Shown: positions 26,595 to 36,900 of the stretch, piece after piece
How the letters are laid out: every line of letters starts with the position of its first letter
Position numbering within the stretch: the stretch's first letter is position 1
Origin: Candidatus Kryptoniota bacterium
GTDB taxonomy: Bacteria > Bacteroidota > Ignavibacteria > Kryptoniales > JAKASW01
Assembly: GCA_024641705.1 (NCBI GenBank)
Contig: JAHECO010000008.1
Coordinates: 62,001-126,000, forward strand
Reading direction: 5' to 3'
Length of the DNA stretch: 64,000 nt
Notes under the pieces: model-generated
What the model was told of the DNA's origin: nothing
The model's database searches: none
What the model saw: the letters and a program-made list of their open reading frames with translations, nothing else
Made by a program: the position numbers and the translations under genes

Positions 26595-28374
26595 TTATCC
26601 CTTTATATTTAAACCAGTTGAAGTAAGCAGTGTTCTCGGACGGTTTTCCAAGTGACGTCGCATAGAGAGAGTACATGCAGCCGACGAACCCTCCTGCGAC
26701 CTTGGTGCTGAGAAATGCTGCATCGACACTATCCTTAAACCTATGCCAACCGAAGCCGGGGTCCACGGACCACAGGAATGAATAAAGATCCCCGTGTAAC
26801 TCCACCTTGAGAAACACCTCGCCCACGCCATGCTCGCTCCAAAATCCATCAGACGCCAACAAAACCAAGTGACCATCGTGCTCGTCGGATCGAAACAACT
26901 GAATCACCGGTCCATTATTTTCGGTCGACTTGCACAGAAAATAGTAATGCGTCTCATTCTGGAACACCAATAATCCGGCCTTTTCATTTTCTACCTTCGG
27001 CCAGAAGTCGATCGCTGCACTCGCCGAACTAAATGCGTTCTGTTGGCGCCGCCCGATAAAACTAGGGTTCATCTTATCTGAAACGGTCTCCGGCCTCACC
27101 TTTATTGCAATGCAGCCGGGCTGCTCAGTCAGACTGTACCACTTTTCATGCGGCGCCCGTAGGAATTCCCAGTTTAGGTTCAACGTGTCTGAATCGAAGT
27201 TGTCAGTGTATTCGATGTCGCCGCCGTGCGGTATGCCGGTAAAATTGTCGTCACGCGGCAGGGGATACGGATAGTGATATGCAACTTCATGACCGTGCGG
27301 GATTATCGTCGGCCATCCGTCTTCCCAGGTTACGGGGGCAAGAAACGTTTCTCTTCCGGTATTGTAGTAATCTTTCCCATAAGGCGGATAGGGCTGGCAA
27401 CCGAGGAAGACAGCCCACCACGTGCCGTACTGTGTCTCGACAAAGTCCGCATGACCGGTACAGGTGATCGGGTTCTTCCGGTCAGGTTCGAGATCTCTTT
27501 GGGTCAGGATCGGATTGTCCTTGTAAGGAACGAAGGGTCCCGCGATGCTCTTGCTCCTGAACACCACCTCCGAATGGTTTTCCGCGGTGCCGCCCTGCGC
27601 ACAGATGAGATAGTAGTAACCTTCGACCTTGAAGATGTGCGGTCCCTCGATCCAGACCGGTTTCTCCTCGATGTCTGTTCCGCCGTTGACGAGGATCCGC
27701 TCGTCGTCGTTTACGCGGAGTCTTTCGGTATCGAAACCGCGCATTCTGATGGTCCTGTGTCCCTCGTAAAGAGGCTTCCCTTCGGGCGGGACGCTGTTAT
27801 ATATGAGGTAAGCTTTCCCGTTATCGTCGAAGAAGAGGGAGGGATCGATTCCACTCACCTGCGGCAACCACACCGGTTTGGACCACGGCCCGGCGGGATT
27901 TTTCGCGGTGCAGACGAAATTCCCTCCCGCGTCGACGAACGTGCATGTCACGTAGAAGAGTCCGTCATGATATCGTATAGCCGGAGCAAATATTCCGCGG
28001 GAGACCCCGAGGGTATCGTAACGCGACTCTACGCCTTTGCCTTCGATCACGTAGCCGATGAGTTTCCAGTTCACAAGATCCCTGCTGTGAAAAACCGGTA
28101 TGCCGGGATAGTAAGCGAACGTGGAATTGACCAGATAGTAATCTCCACCTACGCGGCATACGCTCGGGTCAGGGTAGAAACCCGCTAGTATTGGGTTTGT
28201 ATATTCCATTTTGTTTTGCGCGAACGAATCAGTAGCCGGAAGAGTGAAGCAAGAGGTCAGAAGTAAGAAGGTAAGAAGTTGAGAAACTAAGAGGTTCGGG
28301 CATAACCGCACAAGGCGAACGAAATCGACCCAACTTCCGATCTTCTTAACTTCGAAACTTCTGCTCGAAGCCAT
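26575..28374 (-). CDS. GH43 beta-xylosidase-type enzyme, possible lipoprotein
   Basis: A 599-residue protein whose N-terminal hydrophobic segment ends 'LLLTSC', which fits a lipobox, so it may be anchored in a membrane; the later 'SFAQ' offers an alternative signal-peptidase I site. The GH43 propeller covers about 57-375 with base Asp in 'GFYPDPSVCR', modulating Asp in 'SGIDPSLFFDDNG' and acid Glu in 'VWIEGPHIFK'. A concanavalin-like domain (about 385-590) follows. Its ATG overlaps the stop of the upstream esterase gene (TGATG), so translation is probably coupled. The n-region of the signal sequence is encoded by the same kind of A/G-rich low-complexity repeat seen in the CE15 gene. No T9SS domain was found. 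It likely acts on arabinoxylo-oligosaccharides in the periplasm. Confidence 0.9.
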   Translation of the reverse strand: MASSRSFEVKKIGSWVDFVRLVRLCPNLLVSQLLTFLLLTSCFTLPATDSFAQNKMEYTNPILAGFYPDPSVCRVGGDYYLVNSTFAYYPGIPVFHSRDLVNWKLIGYVIEGKGVESRYDTLGVSRGIFAPAIRYHDGLFYVTCTFVDAGGNFVCTAKNPAGPWSKPVWLPQVSGIDPSLFFDDNGKAYLIYNSVPPEGKPLYEGHRTIRMRGFDTERLRVNDDERILVNGGTDIEEKPVWIEGPHIFKVEGYYYLICAQGGTAENHSEVVFRSKSIAGPFVPYKDNPILTQRDLEPDRKNPITCTGHADFVETQYGTWWAVFLGCQPYPPYGKDYYNTGRETFLAPVTWEDGWPTIIPHGHEVAYHYPYPLPRDDNFTGIPHGGDIEYTDNFDSDTLNLNWEFLRAPHEKWYSLTEQPGCIAIKVRPETVSDKMNPSFIGRRQQNAFSSASAAIDFWPKVENEKAGLLVFQNETHYYFLCKSTENNGPVIQLFRSDEHDGHLVLLASDGFWSEHGVGEVFLKVELHGDLYSFLWSVDPGFGWHRFKDSVDAAFLSTKVAGGFVGCMYSLYATSLGKPSENTAYFNWFKYKGINESDIK

Positions 28375-30305
28375 CAGTGAACAATCCCTGTTTCAAACGG
28401 TGAGGCGGGCAAGCCTTCTTTGTTATAGAGGTTCGCGCCCGCCGGGTCATCAGCCCACGCATACCGGACAGAAACAGGATCCGGCACCGATGTGCTCCAT
28501 ACAACGACTTCGTTTCCGGATATCTTCGCCTTTGCCCAGACATACCTGCCGTCCTTGCCGGCAATCTGGAACTGTCTCAGGGGACCGCCTTTTGCGAGTA
28601 AACCCTTCCCGATATTCGTGAAAGAGACGATAATCCTGTTCCCCTCGACCTTTGACGACTTGTACAGCGGGCCGGAGTAGACGATGTGGTTTTCCCCGTA
28701 AGCCACCTTCTCCGCCGCCAAGGCAAGCCGCTTGCCGACATCTCCCTTGTCGAGCGGATGGATATCGTTCCATTCCCCTATGTCGTACGTAACGGCCATC
28801 CCGGTATTCGGGAGAGCGAGCGTGTGCAGCTGTGCATTCCTGATATCGGCCCAACCGCTCGGGCCGGGTTCGGCTGCCGGGGGACCGTAGTTGGGAAGCT
28901 GCACAAACAGGAACGGGAAATCCCCTTCTCCCCATTTCTGCCTCCAGTCGGTAATCATCGATTCGAACAGCTTTCCATATCCGGTCGGATTGGAGCAGTT
29001 CGACTCTCCCTGATACCAGATGGCGCCTTTGATCGTGTATTTTAGAAGCGGCGATATCATGGCATCGTAGCATCCGGTCGGCTCATAGATGACAAATGTC
29101 TGTTGAGTCAGCTGCGGCGCGGTAGTTCCGATCTTGTACCGCCACTCACCGGCGAGATCAACGCTCTTATTTCCGATCTCAAGTTCGTATGGTTTGTCGG
29201 TTATGATCTGAACCGGGTCGTGGCTTCCGAAAACCCGTACCACGATGGTGTTTTTGCCTGCCTTAAGAATCCCCGGCGCGACATTGTATCGTCTCGGGGG
29301 ATAGTGGTACGATATCGAGCCGACAAAGCTGCCGTTGATATAATCGTAATCCGCGTTGACGATCCTGCCCATGATGAGCCTCGCCTGTTTTCCGGCAAGC
29401 GACGCGGGCACATTGAATTCACGCCTGAACCAGACGACTCCCTTCACGCTGTCGAGCGCCGCTGTCCCGCGGAATGAAGGGATCTCGACCCTTGACCACC
29501 CGGAATCGTCATAAGACGGATCGTACCACGGCTTGTCGCCCCTCAGGCCTTCGTCGTCCTTCCACACCTGCCCGTACCATTTGTCGTTCATGACATAGTT
29601 AGCCTGGTTGACGCTGTCGATGTAGCCCGGCTGTCGGAAATCCGCCGCCGTTTTGAGCTCGTCAGGAAAATCCCTGAGCGCATCGGTGCTCATCCACGCC
29701 TGCACCGGTGTTCCGCCGACGCTCGCATTGATCAGACCGATAGGGACATGATACTTCTGCCACAAATTCCTCGCGAAGAAATAGGAGGCCGCGCTCCACC
29801 TGAGAATACTCCATGGGTTTGCCGATTCCCACTGGCCGTATAGCAGGTTCTTCTGAGGTCCTTCGAAATTGTATCTGTTTGGGACTATAAACTCCCTTAT
29901 GTCCGGATTTTCCGAACGGGCGATTACCTCCGGATATTTCCAGCTGACACGCGCCATGGGAAGCTGCATGTTCGACTGGCCCGAGCACACCCAGACATCG
30001 CCGATCATGATGTCATTCAGGACAATGTGGTTGCTTGCGTCCATCTCCATGCTGTACGGCCCGCCGGCCTTCATGGGGGAAAGCTTGACCGCCCAGTCGC
30101 CGACGGAGTCGGTTGCAGTCACGTATCTCTTTCCGAGGAATCTTATCGTAACTTCCTCTCCCGGCTTCGCCCATCCCCACAGTCTCACGTCGGTCCCTCT
30201 CTGAAGCACCATCCCGTCGTCGACGAGTTTCGGTAGCCTAACCTGACTAAAAGCAGACAAAGAACCGAGTACAAGGAGTAAGCAAACCGCACATATTTTC
30301 TTCAT
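28374..30305 (-). CDS. SASA/CE20-like acetyl esterase
   Basis: A 643-residue secreted esterase of the sialate O-acetylesterase (SASA) type within the SGNH superfamily. The signal peptide is MKKICAVCLLLVLGSLSAFS. An N-terminal beta domain precedes the nucleophile Ser in 'VWVCSGQSNMQLPMA' (about 108-122). A jelly-roll module is inserted in the middle (about 275-395; 'VVWFRREFNVPASLAGKQAR'). The hydrolase core then resumes with 'AIWYQGESNCSNPTGYGK' and ends with the catalytic Asp/His in 'WNDIHPLDKGD'. A hydrolase core split by a carbohydrate-binding-like insert is the layout of CE20 esterases active on acetylated plant glycans. Next to xylanases, deacetylation of xylo-oligosaccharides is the best guess. 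No sorting domain is present, so it is likely periplasmic. Confidence 0.9.
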   Translation of the reverse strand: MKKICAVCLLLVLGSLSAFSQVRLPKLVDDGMVLQRGTDVRLWGWAKPGEEVTIRFLGKRYVTATDSVGDWAVKLSPMKAGGPYSMEMDASNHIVLNDIMIGDVWVCSGQSNMQLPMARVSWKYPEVIARSENPDIREFIVPNRYNFEGPQKNLLYGQWESANPWSILRWSAASYFFARNLWQKYHVPIGLINASVGGTPVQAWMSTDALRDFPDELKTAADFRQPGYIDSVNQANYVMNDKWYGQVWKDDEGLRGDKPWYDPSYDDSGWSRVEIPSFRGTAALDSVKGVVWFRREFNVPASLAGKQARLIMGRIVNADYDYINGSFVGSISYHYPPRRYNVAPGILKAGKNTIVVRVFGSHDPVQIITDKPYELEIGNKSVDLAGEWRYKIGTTAPQLTQQTFVIYEPTGCYDAMISPLLKYTIKGAIWYQGESNCSNPTGYGKLFESMITDWRQKWGEGDFPFLFVQLPNYGPPAAEPGPSGWADIRNAQLHTLALPNTGMAVTYDIGEWNDIHPLDKGDVGKRLALAAEKVAYGENHIVYSGPLYKSSKVEGNRIIVSFTNIGKGLLAKGGPLRQFQIAGKDGRYVWAKAKISGNEVVVWSTSVPDPVSVRYAWADDPAGANLYNKEGLPASPFETGIVH

Positions 30306-30387
30306 GACATGTTCTCTTCCTAGTTCGGCAACCTTGCGAAAGTTCTGTAAGCATGACTCATGTGACTTTCGCGAGGTGCCTTTTGCC

Positions 30388-32049
30388 TTAGTGATATGTA
30401 TATAGTCTAACCTTCTGGATACTGAAGCCCTTTCCGGGGAGGAAGAACTGCCTTCCCTGGTTCGTCTGGTCGCCGTTCATGACAAGATCCGTGACCCACT
30501 TACCATCCACGAATGTCCCACGATAATCAAAACCGATTCCCGCTCTGGATCTTTCGCTCGTCGAGTCCGTCAGACCCGGCGCAGTCTGGCGACCGGAGCG
30601 CGGCCGGAATGTCACGAGCATCCCGGTGCCGGCGACGATGAACTCGTCGGGAGAAAGCATGATTATGAGACCGCCGTATCTCGGGGCGGGACCCGGCTCG
30701 CGTCTCCAGTACCTCCACGCGTACGCGTGTCGGAACCTGAATTCATAATTACCGAGATCGATATGCGTCTCCTGGCTCGCGCTGTCGAGGAGAATCCCGC
30801 GCATCGTTCCTTTCCCCTGATTATCGAGAATTAACGGAGCGAGATTGGCCAGCACCCTGTATCCCAGCGATATCTGGTTGGTCGACGGATCCGGGACTGA
30901 TTCGATTGAGAACGGACTGAATCCCATGACATTGTCTTCCGCGATGGCGTAATACGCATTAGCAATGCTCTGTGTGTTTTGACATTCCGGAATGAAGAAG
31001 TGATTGTCAGGCGTGTAAAACCTGTCTACCCACTCCTTGAAGGTAGGGAAGTAAACATCGGGAGCGAGGAAGTCAATGTCCGGTGCGGCAGCTTTCCAGA
31101 TATCCATGAGATGCGGAAGCGGCCCCGCGCTCGGATATTGCCCCGGCTTGTATCCCGGTCTTATCAACGCCGTATTTACGTACATCGGCAGCGGGTATTC
31201 GCGTTTGCCTGCCGCCGCGACGTAGTTTGCATACCTCCCGAAGTACCACGCCATGAAAAGCTCATCGGTGGCCGTGCCCTTTCCGAAGACGTCGGTCCAC
31301 GTTCCCGACTGCCTATACCCCGAACTCTTCCACGCCTCTTTCAGTTCGGGCGTAAGAGAGTCCTTGTGTTCCTCGAGGTAATTCATCAATGCGTCAGGAA
31401 CATTCTCGTTGAAAACCTTCTCGGCCTCGGGGGAATAATCGCGCGCTTCGGGGATCATGCCGATCTCGTTCTCCACCTGTACCAGGATAACCGTATGCTC
31501 TGTCCCGTCTATCTCCCTCACATGCTTCATCAAAGCTGCGAACGCACGGGCGTCGGCGTCGCGATTATTCGTGTTGAAGGGCGTGAGTATTTCCTCGGGC
31601 CAACCGTTTTCCGTCCTGGCCCGTGGAAAACGCTTTTCGTCGGTCTTGATCCAGAGAGGAACGTAACAGGACATGCTGTTCTTCCACGACCCGAACCAGA
31701 GGAAGACGATTTTCAGATCGTGACGCCGCGCGGCGTATATCATGCTGTCGATGGTCGAGAAATCGAAGCGTCCCTCTTCAGGCTCAATCAGTTCCCAGTA
31801 TGCCGGAACGACGACGGCGTTCATGTGCATCTCGTTGAAATTCTTCCAGTAGGGTCTGATGTAACCCGCTACCGAAGCCGAGGAGTTGCCGAGTTCGCCC
31901 CCGAGGATGAGGAACGGCTTGCCGTCGACGACCAGGTGGGTCGCCGCTCCATGTTTAACAAGGTGAGGTATACCCGTATCCTTCGTCTGGGCGCTGACGC
32001 CCATTAATGTGAAGAGAGAGAAAGAGAGAACCACAAATACCCGTATCAT
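30388..32049 (-). CDS. GH35-like secreted glycosidase (DUF5597-type C-terminus)
   Basis: The start chosen is ATG 32047-32049, six bases after GGTGAG, giving the signal peptide MIRVFVVLSFSLFTLMGVSA; the open frame extends to 32130 without a comparable site. The protein resembles the GH35/GH42-like clan A barrel ('LILGGELGNSSAS', 'VVPAYWELIEPEEG'), with acid/base Glu in 'ILVQVENEIGMI' and nucleophile Glu in 'FFIPECQNTQ'. The C-terminal beta domain is of the type often labelled DUF5597. Characterised relatives are beta-galactosidases; in a xylan locus it could remove galactose or an arabinose-like residue from complex side chains, but this is inferred. It has its own likely promoter at 32126-32154. 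No T9SS domain was found. Confidence 0.85.
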   Translation of the reverse strand: MIRVFVVLSFSLFTLMGVSAQTKDTGIPHLVKHGAATHLVVDGKPFLILGGELGNSSASVAGYIRPYWKNFNEMHMNAVVVPAYWELIEPEEGRFDFSTIDSMIYAARRHDLKIVFLWFGSWKNSMSCYVPLWIKTDEKRFPRARTENGWPEEILTPFNTNNRDADARAFAALMKHVREIDGTEHTVILVQVENEIGMIPEARDYSPEAEKVFNENVPDALMNYLEEHKDSLTPELKEAWKSSGYRQSGTWTDVFGKGTATDELFMAWYFGRYANYVAAAGKREYPLPMYVNTALIRPGYKPGQYPSAGPLPHLMDIWKAAAPDIDFLAPDVYFPTFKEWVDRFYTPDNHFFIPECQNTQSIANAYYAIAEDNVMGFSPFSIESVPDPSTNQISLGYRVLANLAPLILDNQGKGTMRGILLDSASQETHIDLGNYEFRFRHAYAWRYWRREPGPAPRYGGLIIMLSPDEFIVAGTGMLVTFRPRSGRQTAPGLTDSTSERSRAGIGFDYRGTFVDGKWVTDLVMNGDQTNQGRQFFLPGKGFSIQKVRLYTYH

Positions 32050-32125
32050 CCGTAACTCACCCATTTGGAGACTGATCCCCACACCCGGTTTGCGAGTCGG
32101 CGCAAATGCGGTGTCACTTCCGGTC

Positions 32126-32154
32126 ATCATACTTTTGCCTTTGTCTTAAGACAA
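32126..32154 (-). promoter_or_regulatory. Internal promoter overlapping a 14-base palindrome
   Basis: On the minus strand TTGTCT (32149-32154), a 17-base spacer and TATGAT (32126-32131) make a plausible sigma70 promoter about 70-80 bases before the GH35-like start. The -35 box sits inside the perfect palindrome TTGTCTTAAGACAA (32141-32154), a possible operator of a different type from the LacI-like sites. It would start a second transcript within the hydrolase cluster. Confidence 0.5.
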
Positions 32155-32176
32155 TTTGTGACTGCACATAAATTCT

Positions 32177-32344
32177 TCATTTAACTAAGAGCGTCTTCAT
32201 GACTTTGGAATAGGTCGGGGCTGCAGGCGATTTGATCGTTCCGGTAACCGGGTCTACCTTCCCAGTGTTGACAACGACATCTGCGATATCGGCGTAAACC
32301 TGAGCGTCTGTCCCAAACGCGGCTTCGCGTCTTCTCGCCTTCAC
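32177..32344 (-). CDS. Possible 55-residue ORF or gene remnant after CE15
   Basis: A GTG-initiated frame directly after the CE15 stop encodes 55 residues ending 'PTYSKVMKTLLVK'. Its codon use resembles the neighbouring genes, and 'GTDAQVYADIADVVVNTGKV' looks protein-like, but no family was recognised. It continues, without a stop, a frame overlapping the CE15 3' end, so it may be a decayed fragment or a frameshifted C-terminal extension. It fills most of the gap between CE15 and the internal promoter. Confidence 0.25.
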   Translation of the reverse strand: MKARRREAAFGTDAQVYADIADVVVNTGKVDPVTGTIKSPAAPTYSKVMKTLLVK

Positions 32345-32348
32345 AACT

Positions 32349-33965
32349 TCACCTGCCGGCTCCTTTGTGAGATGTTCCGAAATATTTCTCCGCGAAGTCC
32401 AGGAAGTACGGCCAGTTCGGGCCGACCGTATGCCCGTCGTGATGCTGACGAAAAGCGAGTGCTCCGTCGGAAAGCAGAGTCCCAATCGGCGGCATCACGC
32501 CGGTGCCCAGGTCCTTCTCGCCGAGGAGCTTGTAAACCGGACCGGCCGCAGCCTCTGCCATGAATTGTCCCCTGTCGTCAACCCAGTTTCCTTCCTTCTC
32601 CGGGGAACCGCAACTGATGAAGACCGGCCTCGGAGCGCAGAGCGCGATCAGCTCATGGGAATCCACGGATAATTCATCGGAATGCAGGACGTACTTGAGG
32701 AGGTTCCCGGCAAACCAGTGGTATTCACCCGACGAGCATATGTTCCCCATGTCTTCGCCGAAATCGCGGCGGAAAAGCGCGGCTCCTCCTTTCCCTGACG
32801 ACCCGACGAGTACAATCGCAAACCGCTGATCGTATGCCATCGTCACAAGAACTGCCTTGCCATAACGCGACACTCCCTCGATCGCCACCTTCTTTGCGTC
32901 GATCGATTTGTCCGTCCTGAAATAATCCATGACCCGGCTCGCTCCCCATGCCCACGCGCGGAGTGCACCCCACTGTTCGGGTTGCCGCGGTTTACCCTTA
33001 TTCATCAAACCGATAATGCCTTCTGTCAGACCCGCGCCATTGCCGGGCTGCACGCTCGTCGGGACATACACTGCATACCCCCAGCCTTTTCCCAGCACCC
33101 GTTCCTGCCAGGTCGGTCCCTTGGGCTCCTCCATCCCCGGAAAGTGGAACCCCGGAGGAAACACGAATCCGAATTCCATTACCACCGGCACCGGACCTCC
33201 GGTCTTCGCGGGCATCGTCAGCGTGAGCTGGATGTCGACGTGTATCTTCGGATCGATCGAATTGTCGACATGCCCGATAAGCTGTTTCGTCACAGCGTGA
33301 ACGCCGCCGATCGTGGTGTCTGTAGTTTGAGTGACTTCCCAGTGAACGGCCGGCGTTCTCCCGGGCGCCTTGCCATAAATCTCGTCGTCGAAATCCGAAA
33401 TGACCTGCGGTCTCCGCACCTTCCACCATGTCGTTGCATCATTAATCGGCTTCCCATCATTCATGAGAAGCGGGTTCGGCAGGTCCGGGTAAGGGTTCGC
33501 TTTAGCTTCGTCGTAGTTGTTCCATGTTCCCCATGACGAGCGCGTGTACATGTTGCCGGTGCTGTCATACCAGTTAGTCGAGCCTGTCTTCTGAAAAGTA
33601 CCCTTCGGTCGACCCGGGTCTTCCGCCGGAGGAGGCAGCGTCTTCGGAAGCCGGATTTGCAGGAGATCGACCATCCTAATCCAGTTCTGATACGATTCCT
33701 TGTTAATCTTCGCGAAGTACGTAGCGCGTTCTTCCCGAGACATCTTGAAAATATCGACGGTCTGCGCCCGAACTGTGATGGCAGAAGCGAGAAGCAGCAC
33801 TCCCACGATAAAAACAGGAAGTTTAGAAGTTGGGAGATTAGGGAGATTGAACAGTACGGAAATCGGAAGTGAGATCCGTCTCACCTTCCGATCTTCAAGA
33901 CGCCCCATCTTCTCGACTTCAATCGATTTCAAAGAGAGATGAAAGAATGCGCCTGTTCTGGTCAT
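32349..33965 (-). CDS. CE15 glucuronoyl esterase
   Basis: An enzyme that cleaves ester bonds between xylan glucuronic acid and lignin alcohols. The frame opens at 34160 inside the GH115 gene, but the start chosen is ATG 33963-33965, which overlaps the GH115 stop as ATGA (translational coupling) and gives 538 residues. The hydrophobic signal core is 'LPVFIVGVLLLASAITVRA'. The alpha/beta-hydrolase core carries the CE15 nucleophile motif 'IEGVSRYGKAVLVTMAYD', 'CAPRPVFISCGSPEKEGNW', and the His in 'FRQHHDGHTVGPNW'. The stretch before the signal core reads like a dispersed A/G-rich repeat ('SVLFNLPNLPTSKLPVF'). With GH115, GH67 and GH30 this makes a full set for glucuronate-decorated, lignin-linked xylan. 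No sorting domain. Confidence 0.92.
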   Translation of the reverse strand: MTRTGAFFHLSLKSIEVEKMGRLEDRKVRRISLPISVLFNLPNLPTSKLPVFIVGVLLLASAITVRAQTVDIFKMSREERATYFAKINKESYQNWIRMVDLLQIRLPKTLPPPAEDPGRPKGTFQKTGSTNWYDSTGNMYTRSSWGTWNNYDEAKANPYPDLPNPLLMNDGKPINDATTWWKVRRPQVISDFDDEIYGKAPGRTPAVHWEVTQTTDTTIGGVHAVTKQLIGHVDNSIDPKIHVDIQLTLTMPAKTGGPVPVVMEFGFVFPPGFHFPGMEEPKGPTWQERVLGKGWGYAVYVPTSVQPGNGAGLTEGIIGLMNKGKPRQPEQWGALRAWAWGASRVMDYFRTDKSIDAKKVAIEGVSRYGKAVLVTMAYDQRFAIVLVGSSGKGGAALFRRDFGEDMGNICSSGEYHWFAGNLLKYVLHSDELSVDSHELIALCAPRPVFISCGSPEKEGNWVDDRGQFMAEAAAGPVYKLLGEKDLGTGVMPPIGTLLSDGALAFRQHHDGHTVGPNWPYFLDFAEKYFGTSHKGAGR

Positions 33966-36900
33966 TGATTCGCGACGTTCCTGTGAAAACTTTCGGGCGG
34001 GCCGAGATAGCTCGGCTTGACCCCGCCGAGGTCCACGACGATCTTCTCCAGGACCACGCCGGGATCCATCATCCAAATCTTCAGCGTGTGATAACCGGGT
34101 TTGTCTAAGGTGAAAGAGGTCATGCTGTGGCGGACGTTGTCCGCGACGGACTTCTCCCAATCCCTGTTGTAGCCGGCTACATAATCCGCAGGGACGAGAG
34201 TGACGATCTGAGGCGGAGCGTCGTCGAAAGAGATCGCGTATCGGAGTCCGCGGCCCGGCATGAAATTCAGCGTCGGACTGAAAATCCCGTCGACATCGAC
34301 TTTCCCGGAGTTGAAAAGAAACATCTTGTATTCAAGACGGGGAGAACTCTTTCCAGGAACTACGCTCGGAGAATCCGCGACCGAGATCGTCCTCATCCCG
34401 GACAGCGTGTTCCCGTAATCTTCAATCTTGACCCAGCGATTCGTGCCGGCATCTATGCGTTTCGAGTAATGCGCAACTTCCATGGAGACATAGCCGCCAT
34501 CTTCGACGAACCCGTCCAGCTGATCAAGTTTCGGGTACACCGGATTGTTTATCGAAGCGTAGACCACGACCCTGTTCCGGCGGCCGGCCTGTGTAATGTA
34601 GATGGGAACGCGATGTCTCCCCTTGGGAGCGCGGCTCCAGTTTACGCTCACATAAATCCTGCGCTGCTTATTGACTCTCCCCGCCCGGGATGAAACCCTG
34701 ACGTAGTACTTACCCGGTCTGATTGAATAGTTGAAGGGTATGCTACCTCGGTTGAAGATGTCGATATAGTAGGTCTGCCGGTTATACGCGTCGAACTGCG
34801 GCAGGACCGGTTCGGTCGCCTGTTCCCCATCTCCGGCCTTCACTGAAGGCCAAGAATCGCCGGAGCCCTCCACCGCTACAGCCATTGACGCCGAGTGCGG
34901 GACCTTCAACTCCGTGAGGTTGATCGCGTCAAGATTGTTTTCGCGCGGCTGGTTCCAGCCGGTATATCCGAGAACCGGTTGATCCATGAAATGGTCCCAT
35001 TTTCCACTGGCGAAGGTGTGGTTGAAGTACGACATCAGGCTGGTGTCGGCGCTGAACAGCGACCGTGTTTCGGCAGCCATATCGTTCGTGCTCGCGCGGC
35101 CCTGTTTCGCATAAAGTTCATTTTCCCCCGCGGCATAATACAGTTCGTTCACTGTCGCGCTGGCTTTCGTCGGGAAGAGAACAAGCTCGTAGAATGCGTC
35201 GCGGTCGGTCTTCGGGATTTCATTATATATGCGCTCGGCCTCGTCCGTGATGGCCTTGAAATCGGCGACGACATTCTCAGCTTCCCGGTAATGGACAAGG
35301 CTGTAAGTTGTCGGGCTGAGCAGCTCCGGCTTGCGTCTGCCGTTGTATTTCGTGTAGCTGGAAAGTATGTCCGATATCTGTGCCGCATATCGGGAACCGA
35401 ACTGCTGTTCCGCCCACAGCCGTGTGTACTCGTCGATGTTGCTGTTCGTCCATCGATTCGTATTCCACGCGAGATCCATAAAATATGAGATGGGTAATTC
35501 ATATCCCTTCAGGTGTCCGACGTTGACGATCCAGATGCGGTCCGCGCCGTACTGCTTGGCAAGTGACATCTGGTCCCAGATTTTCGCGATCGGATCGGTG
35601 TTGATCCACTGATAATTCCTCGGTCCGCCGTGGTAATCAAAATGGTAGTAAATGCCGGCGCCGCCGCTCCGTGCGCGTTCTTCGGAAGTCGGAAGTCTCC
35701 GGAGGTTACCCCAATTGTCGTCCGTCCAGAGCATAGTAACATCGTTCGGAACGCGGAACCCTGCGTTGTAATAGCTCAAAACTTCCTTGTACGGACACCA
35801 CAATTGGGGAATCCTGGTGACATCGGGGTTTATCTCTTCTCCCAATATTTCCCGCTGTGCATTGATAATTTCCCTGAGGAGTGTCGTGTCTGCAGTCAAT
35901 CCGCCGTGAGCCATCGGTGTATCGTTCTCGCCGCGGAGGCCGATGGTTATGATGCTCTCATAATCTTTGTTCCGCTTGATACCTTCACGCCAGAAGTTAT
36001 TCAGCGTGTCGGGGAACTTGGCGTAGTTCCATGGCCCCAGCGTCTTCATGTAACGCCGGTCCCACTCCTTCTGCGCGCGCAGCATCGGCTCCTGATGTGA
36101 CGTTCCCATCACTATACCGTATTCGTTCGCCAGGCGCGCGTTCAGGGTATCGTCCTCGTTGAACGCGTTGTTCCACATCGCAGGCCAGAGATAGTTTGCC
36201 TTCAATCGCAGAAGTAGTTCGAATATATGTTCATAGAATTCGTGACCGTAATTGGCAACGTGCGGCGGCACAGGAGGGTGTTCGCTCTGCGGTGCGAAAC
36301 CGTACGTCTTTATCACCCAGTCAGTCAGATCGGGCCATTCGTCGTTCAAAAAGATCCCGCGGTATTTTACGGAAGGCGAACCATCGGTATGCCGACCCGG
36401 GAGTACAAAGAGGTTGTCATGGTGCCTTATCGGCACATCGGCCCACCAGTACCACGGTGATACGCCGATCTGTCCGGAGATATCGAACATCCCGTATATC
36501 GTCCCGCGTTTGTCGCTCCCGGCGATGACGAGAGCGCGGTTCACGCCCGGAAACGGATTGTCGACAACTTCGACCAGAAATGCTTCCCATTTGCCCGCAA
36601 TGCCGCTGACATCGATCTTGTTCTCCTTCACCAGAGTATCTATTAGCGGACTCTTGCCGATTGTACCGACAATCACCGGTTCTTCGTTCAGTGGAATCCT
36701 ATCTATAGAGATTTCGGGCTTCGCTCCGGTGACCTTTCCGATGTCGTTAGTGAAATACTTCTGAAGTATGAGTCTGACACCGGTGTAATCTTCTGAGCTC
36801 ACATATATCGGTGCCGATTTGCCTGCGGCCGAGAGGGTGAACTCGCCGGCCAACCTGGTCGTGGTGATGAATTTCTTCGTGCCCAGTGCGGACGAGGCGG

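Noticed and set aside
26606-26622. TTAAACCAGTTGAA, two mismatches from the LacI-type operator, just before the SDR start
   Set aside because: It lies in the coding sequence for the GH43 C-terminus ('FNWFKYKG'), has no promoter next to it, and one such match by chance in 64 kb is not surprising.
34687-34758. Considered whether GH115 could be split or fused with the next gene
   Set aside because: The frame is continuous from 36979 to 33962 with family features throughout. The overlap with CE15 is a normal ATGA junction.
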